From positions 1-10,094 of the forward strand of contig JAFDIC010000111.1 of the NCBI GenBank assembly GCA_019308525.1: DNA of 10,094 nucleotides, in the 5' to 3' direction. Shown here one piece after another: positions 7,715-10,094 of this stretch. This DNA is from Deltaproteobacteria bacterium (GTDB taxonomy: Bacteria > Desulfobacterota > DSM-4660 > Desulfatiglandales > HGW-15). The notes under the pieces are model-generated. The model saw only the letters and a program-made list of their open reading frames with translations. It was not told the origin of the DNA and searched no databases. How positions within the stretch are numbered: the stretch's first letter is position 1; each line of letters opens with the position of its first letter. The position numbers were made by a program, and so were the translations under genes.

Positions 7715-8701
7715 TCAACCTTCTGAGGACTCAATGCTCCCTTTCAGGGCATCAATCGCCTCTTTGATCACCCTCTCTGCCACCTCGGCCATAGTCTCCC
7801 TTGTCACTCGCTCCAACACCTCGGTGACCACCCTTGTCACTATTTCTTCAATCCTTTCCTCTGTTATTGCCGGTGCTACGTCCCCTTCCGCAACACCTTC
7901 TCTTGGAACTTCCTCAAGAGTCGCAGCCTTCCCGATCGCCGGAATCGCTTCGCTGACTTTTATCTCTTCCCTCACAACCTCTTCTATCTCCTCCAGCTCA
8001 ACCTCTTCCGAGAATTCGGCTTCGGCACGCTTGCCCGTGGCTGTGTCTTCTGAAACCTGGGCCACTTCTCCTGAAGCCTGTTCGGCTTCTCCCGGTTCGA
8101 CTTGACCTTCCTCCGTCTTTGCAGCTTCCTCCAGCTTCAAGTCTACGAGTTCTGTGGGTGCCTCCTCGAGCATGCTTTCAAGTTGTCTTTCAGTAACTAC
8201 TCTCTCCCGGGCATGCTCGGCCGCTTGTTCCGCCTCCTCCTCACCGACACTCAGACCAATAGTCTCCCCGGACTCATCGTCCAGCAGCTTCTCAAGATCC
8301 AGCTCAGAATCCTCCAATACGTCCAACTCCCCCCCGGCTTCTTCCTCCAGGGCCAGGTCCGAAAGAGACAAGTCAGACAGTCCCAGGTCCGATGACTTCT
8401 CCTCTACTCTCTTTTCTTCTCCCTCATCCGCGGCAAGATCAGATAGTTCGTCTGTAGCAAATTTTATCTCCCCTTCGGGTTCGGCGGGTGTTTCTTCGCC
8501 CTCCAATATCTCGGTGTCTTCCTGGATTTCTTCCCTCTTCTTTCCCCCCTCTTCCACCAGGTCTACAAGCTCCACGATTTCCTCATCCACATCCCCAGCC
8601 TTATCTCCGCCCCCGGCCTCGAGGTCAAGCTCATCCAGCTCAAAGTCTATCAAGTCTTCTTCGGTTATCTCCTTCTTCTTCTGATCCTCTCTTTCTTCCA
8701 T
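7715..8701 (-). CDS. Very acidic low-complexity protein with C-terminal amphipathic helix, function unknown
   Basis: This is a 328-residue protein with no signal peptide or membrane segment. The first 250 or so residues are dominated by Glu and Asp and are probably disordered. Short repeated pieces are visible: LDELDLEAG near 22-30, EEIVELVDLVEEG (40-52), a pentad repeat SDLGLSDLSLSDLAL (104-118), and ELDLEKLLDD (133-142). The C-terminus (280-320), starting ITEERIEEIVTRVVTEVLER, is a strongly amphipathic helix with branched residues every three to four positions. From memory, such C-terminal helices end acidic regulatory or zinc-ribbon proteins of deltaproteobacteria, which could make it an adaptor or polar-localisation protein; that is unverified. 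ATG 8701 has AGGGG six bases upstream. It has its own promoter, a leader of about 190 nt, and a terminator, so it is monocistronic. The antisense frame is open but Ser/Pro-rich, as expected from complementing GAG/GAA-rich DNA. Confidence 0.8.
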   Translation of the reverse strand: MEEREDQKKKEITEEDLIDFELDELDLEAGGGDKAGDVDEEIVELVDLVEEGGKKREEIQEDTEILEGEETPAEPEGEIKFATDELSDLAADEGEEKRVEEKSSDLGLSDLSLSDLALEEEAGGELDVLEDSELDLEKLLDDESGETIGLSVGEEEAEQAAEHARERVVTERQLESMLEEAPTELVDLKLEEAAKTEEGQVEPGEAEQASGEVAQVSEDTATGKRAEAEFSEEVELEEIEEVVREEIKVSEAIPAIGKAATLEEVPREGVAEGDVAPAITEERIEEIVTRVVTEVLERVTRETMAEVAERVIKEAIDALKGSIESSEG

Positions 8702-8890
8702 CGGGATCCCCTAAATAATAGATTTTTGCCCACCACCGTGACCGCGTCTCGATATCTGAAAGCCCCTTCGGGTCGCGCCTGAATTCCCTGCCACTCCGTC
8801 ACTCGTTTTGACTCATTTCCCCCCGAAGGCCGACTCAGACCCGGTCTCCTCATGGATAGAACCTGTCAAAGCCTTCAATTCAACCTATTT
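8702..8890 (-). promoter_or_regulatory. Long 5' leader of the acidic-protein gene with inverted repeats
   Basis: From the predicted transcription start (about 8890) to ATG 8701 is roughly 190 nt, long for an ordinary bacterial leader. CCTTCGGG (8765-8772) and CCCGAAGG (8822-8829) form a perfect 8-bp pair that would close a 49-nt internal loop region. Shorter pairs such as GTCA/TGAC (8799-8813 area) lie inside it. The composition is G+C-rich compared with the A+T-rich promoter upstream. It matches no riboswitch class I can recognise by eye (checked against TPP, cobalamin, GEMM and fluoride signatures). It could be a structured regulatory leader, a small RNA, or a dispersed repeat. Confidence 0.35.
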
Positions 8891-8896
8891 GTGCTA

Positions 8897-8925
8897 TTCC
8901 TAGCATAGTTGGATGTTTCTGTCAA
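8897..8925 (-). promoter_or_regulatory. Sigma70-type promoter of the acidic-protein gene with overlapping palindrome
   Basis: On the minus strand TTGACA (8925-8920) is followed by a 17-base spacer and TAGGAA (8902-8897), the latter preceded by TGC as in an extended -10. A 14-base palindrome, TGCTA-TTCC-TAGCA (8892-8905), overlaps the -10 box and could be a repressor operator. The upstream DNA (8930-9000) is strongly A+T-rich and includes palindromes TTAATTAA (8944-8951) and TTAACTAGTTAA (8954-8965). Confidence 0.6.
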
Positions 8926-9040
8926 GATTTTTTCATTTTGTGCTTAATTAACATTAACTAGTTAAAAAACAAATCAAAGAAATAATCTAAGTTTACAAAC
9001 CGCGCTTTTTCATAATCCTGTCTAAGCAGATAAATCCTTG

Positions 9041-9069
9041 TTGACCACTTTTGCAAAAAGCTCTAGAAT
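9041..9069 (+). promoter_or_regulatory. Promoter of tRNA-Arg
   Basis: TTGACC (9041-9046), a 17-base spacer, and TAGAAT (9064-9069) form a near-consensus sigma70 promoter. The tRNA 5' end follows 10 bases after the -10 box, so transcription should start within a few bases of the mature end. Confidence 0.85.
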
Positions 9070-9079
9070 GACCGAAAAA

Positions 9080-9156
9080 GGGCGATTAGCTCAGTTGGAT
9101 AGAGCGTTGGTCTCCGGAACCAAAGGCCGTGGGTTCGAGTCCCGCATCGCCCACCA
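9080..9156 (+). tRNA. tRNA-Arg (anticodon CCG)
   Basis: This is a 77-nt cloverleaf with acceptor stem GGGCGAT/ATCGCCC, discriminator A, and encoded CCA (9154-9156). The D arm contains AGCTCAGTTGGATAGAGC. The anticodon stem TTGGT/ACCAA holds the loop CTCCGGA, giving anticodon CCG, which reads the CGG arginine codon. The T arm GTGGG TTCGAGT CCCGC is standard. It has its own promoter and terminator. Confidence 0.97.
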
Positions 9157-9166
9157 CTGTAATACC

Positions 9167-9200
9167 AAGGGGTTGGGTTATCTTTTCCAACCCTTTCTTT
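9167..9200 (+). terminator. Rho-independent terminator after tRNA-Arg
   Basis: AAGGGGTTGG (9167-9176) pairs with CCAACCCTTT (9187-9196) over 10 bp including one G-U pair, with a 10-base loop, followed by CTTTCT. It begins 10 bases after the tRNA CCA end. The stem core AAGGGGTTG is the same as in the terminator at 7638. Confidence 0.75.
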
Positions 9201-9421
9201 CTAACGTCCCTTTGAGGCTCCATTCCCCAACTCCGTCACCATCCGTGCGCGCTTTTGCGGTTCTCGGGCCATTTCACCCGGGGCCCTATGATCTCACGCA
9301 GGAACCCTTAATACTTGCCCAATAAAAATAATATTCTACCATTCTTCTCAGTAAGATTCTATCGAATTAGCCATTTCAGCCCCACCTTTGCCACCGCCAT
9401 GGAAACCCTGGGGGTTCCGGT
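9201..9421. other. Noncoding stretch downstream of tRNA-Arg
   Basis: About 220 bp show no convincing gene on either strand. A short inverted pair GGGCC/GGCCC lies around 9267-9286. The stretch 9310-9345 is A+T-rich. No copy of the tRNA-Arg 3' end, which would mark an attachment site, is visible here. Confidence 0.4.
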
Positions 9422-9559
9422 GCCATCCCCTTGCACCAACAGACCCTGTGGAACATTCTCAACGACCTGGCATCGGTCCTGTCCCGCCACGGATTCAAGC
9501 GGCTGCTGATTCTGGACTTCGGCAATTACAACTGGATAGTCAGACACTGCGTGCGCGAA
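9422..9559 (+). pseudogene. Creatininase-family remnant
   Basis: Read in the frame of base 9422, this gives HQQTLWNILNDLASVLSRHG (from 9434), then FKRLLILDFGNYNW and IVRHCVRE. This resembles the central part of creatininase/MftE-like amidohydrolases, where a TLW..L.DL..SL.RHGF..LLI.NGHGGN pattern carries the metal site. Here the expected NGHGGN is replaced by DF-GN, so the metal-binding His is missing. There is no start codon with a binding site, no N-terminal half, and the frame stops at 9596-9598, just past the recognisable part. It is best read as a decayed fragment. Its right edge coincides with the left edge of an unrelated remnant on the other strand. Confidence 0.45.
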
Positions 9560-9564
9560 CCGAG

Positions 9565-9672
9565 CTTGAACCGGCAGATTTCATCATGGTCCAGTTGAAT
9601 TCCCGGCTCCTCCAGCAAATCCAGTGCAGCGCGGCGAATCTTTTCAGCATTTTCTCTTTCATCCGCTTTCAT
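9565..9672 (-). pseudogene. N-terminal remnant resembling the trimethylamine methyltransferase (MttB) family
   Basis: On the minus strand ATG 9672, with AGGG six bases upstream, opens a 48-codon frame ending at 9526-9528. Residues 9-36 (EKIRRAALDLLEEPGIQLDH, then DEICRFK) resemble the first helix region of MttB-family methyltransferases, which reads roughly IHEAALxxLExxGVxFxHxEALxxFK. After Lys36 the similarity ends and the frame runs antisense into the creatininase-like remnant before stopping. The full family protein has about 450-500 residues, so this is a truncated leftover. Alternatively it could be an intact small protein of unknown role; the good start signal keeps that open. Confidence 0.4.
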
Positions 9673-9750
9673 TTCTTTCCCTTTTCTCCCGTAGCTGGCC
9701 TATCGAATAACAAGGTCGAGTTGGAGTAAAGATGGCCGGTGTGAGCGCTG

Positions 9751-9838
9751 TGGTGCCTGGGGCGGGAATCGAACCCGCACGGGGCATAGCCCCAAGGGAT
9801 TTTAAGTCCCTTGCGTCTACCAGTTCCGCCACCCAGGC
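9751..9838 (-). tRNA. tRNA-Leu (anticodon TAA)
   Basis: This is an 88-nt class II tRNA with a long variable arm. The acceptor stem GCCTGGG (9838-9832) pairs with CCCAGGC (9761-9755), followed by A and encoded CCA (9753-9751). The anticodon stem AGGGA/TCCCT holds loop CTTAAAA, giving anticodon TAA for the UUA leucine codon. The variable arm GGGGC TAT GCCCC and the T arm GCGGG TTCGATT CCCGC are regular. Confidence 0.97.
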
Positions 9839-9933
9839 ACACTGGCCCTTCGCCTCAGCCTCAGGGAACTATTGGGGCTCCGGACCGGAAGCATACATTG
9901 ACACAGAGTTATCCTTCCCGGTCCATTTAAGTT

Positions 9934-9962
9934 TTTATAACCAGGACGCTTAACTTTGTCAA
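9934..9962 (-). promoter_or_regulatory. Promoter of tRNA-Leu
   Basis: On the minus strand TTGACA (9962-9957), a 17-base spacer, and TATAAA (9939-9934) form an almost perfect sigma70 promoter. It lies about 90 bases before the tRNA 5' end, which implies a long 5' trailer to be removed during processing. No closer promoter is evident. Confidence 0.75.
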
Positions 9963-10012
9963 AAACTAAAAAGGGGCCTGTTTATCTCGTCCTGGAGATT
10001 TGACCTCGCTGC

Positions 10013-10041
10013 TTGACCCCAAGGAATAATCGTTGTAGGTT
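10013..10041 (+). promoter_or_regulatory. Possible promoter for the gene at the right edge
   Basis: TTGACC (10013-10018) with a 17-base spacer and TAGGTT (10036-10041) is a moderate match; the -10 box is poor. A second TTGACC lies 13 bp upstream (10000-10005), forming a direct repeat. Confidence 0.3.
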
Positions 10042-10081
10042 GTCTCCATCGGTGACATCTTGGAAAAAGGAGATATGAAGC

Positions 10082-10094
10082 ATGAAACCAGATA
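10082..10094 (+). CDS. Start of a gene running out of the window
   Basis: AAGGAG (10067-10072) stands nine bases before ATG 10082, which begins M-K-P-D. Another ATG at 10075, in a different frame, is only two bases from the AAGGAG and is less likely to be used. Only four codons are visible, so nothing can be said about the product. Confidence 0.5.

Noticed and set aside
7552..7734. Minus-strand 60-codon Cys-containing frame between the acidic gene and valS
   Set aside because: It overlaps the acidic-protein stop, contains the terminator hairpin within its codons and lacks a ribosome binding site. The six Cys residues are suggestive but not enough.
8154..8684. Plus-strand Ser-rich 176-codon frame
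   Set aside because: It is complementary to the GAG/GAA/GAC-rich acidic-protein gene; Ser runs are the expected antisense product.
8665..8853. Minus-strand 62-codon frame in the acidic-gene leader
   Set aside because: It overlaps the leader structure and the real start, has no ribosome binding site, and its Arg-rich end is an out-of-frame reading of the acidic gene.
9080..9838. Attachment-site duplication marking an integrated island between the tRNAs
   Set aside because: I looked for a second copy of either tRNA 3' end in the window and found none; only the ordinary T-arm similarity between the two tRNAs is present.

Overview
The window reads as bacterial chromosome with about 50% G+C, tightly packed genes and ordinary AGGAG-type ribosome binding sites. 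Several features point, as inference only, to a deltaproteobacterium-like lineage (Desulfobacterota). These are the form of the ZnuC-type ATPase C-terminus, the very acidic protein with an amphipathic C-terminal helix, and the tiny Lys/Arg-rich proteins. No database search was possible, so lineage and family names rest on motif recognition.

Layout. Bases 2-1397 (+) hold the 3' part of a TrpF-like (phosphoribosylanthranilate isomerase fold) gene with an unusual coiled-coil tail, followed after one base by an aldo/keto reductase. On the minus strand, facing the reductase, lie two very small genes for highly basic proteins (46 and 40 aa). A composite palindromic repeat and about 420 bp without a convincing gene come next. 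Spermidine synthase (speE, +) then runs into a minus-strand cluster: acidic protein (8701-7715), terminator, valyl-tRNA synthetase (valS), and a metal ABC transporter ATPase and permease (znuC/znuB-like). valS, the ATPase and the permease are almost contiguous. The acidic gene has its own sigma70-type promoter and a leader of about 190 nt with inverted repeats.

The right end is a tRNA neighbourhood. tRNA-Arg(CCG) on + has a clear promoter and terminator. tRNA-Leu(TAA) on - has a clear promoter about 90 bp upstream. Between them is about 0.6 kb that looks like a recombination scar, where a creatininase-like remnant (+) and an MttB-like N-terminal remnant (-) meet tail to tail. At the far right edge a new + strand gene begins.

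Functionally this is mostly housekeeping: valyl-tRNA charging, two tRNAs, polyamine synthesis and metal (probably Zn/Mn) uptake. The less ordinary parts are the TrpF-like/reductase pair, the two small basic proteins, the acidic protein with its leader, and the tRNA-flanked scar. I see no CRISPR array, no intact mobile element and no recognisable defence system.
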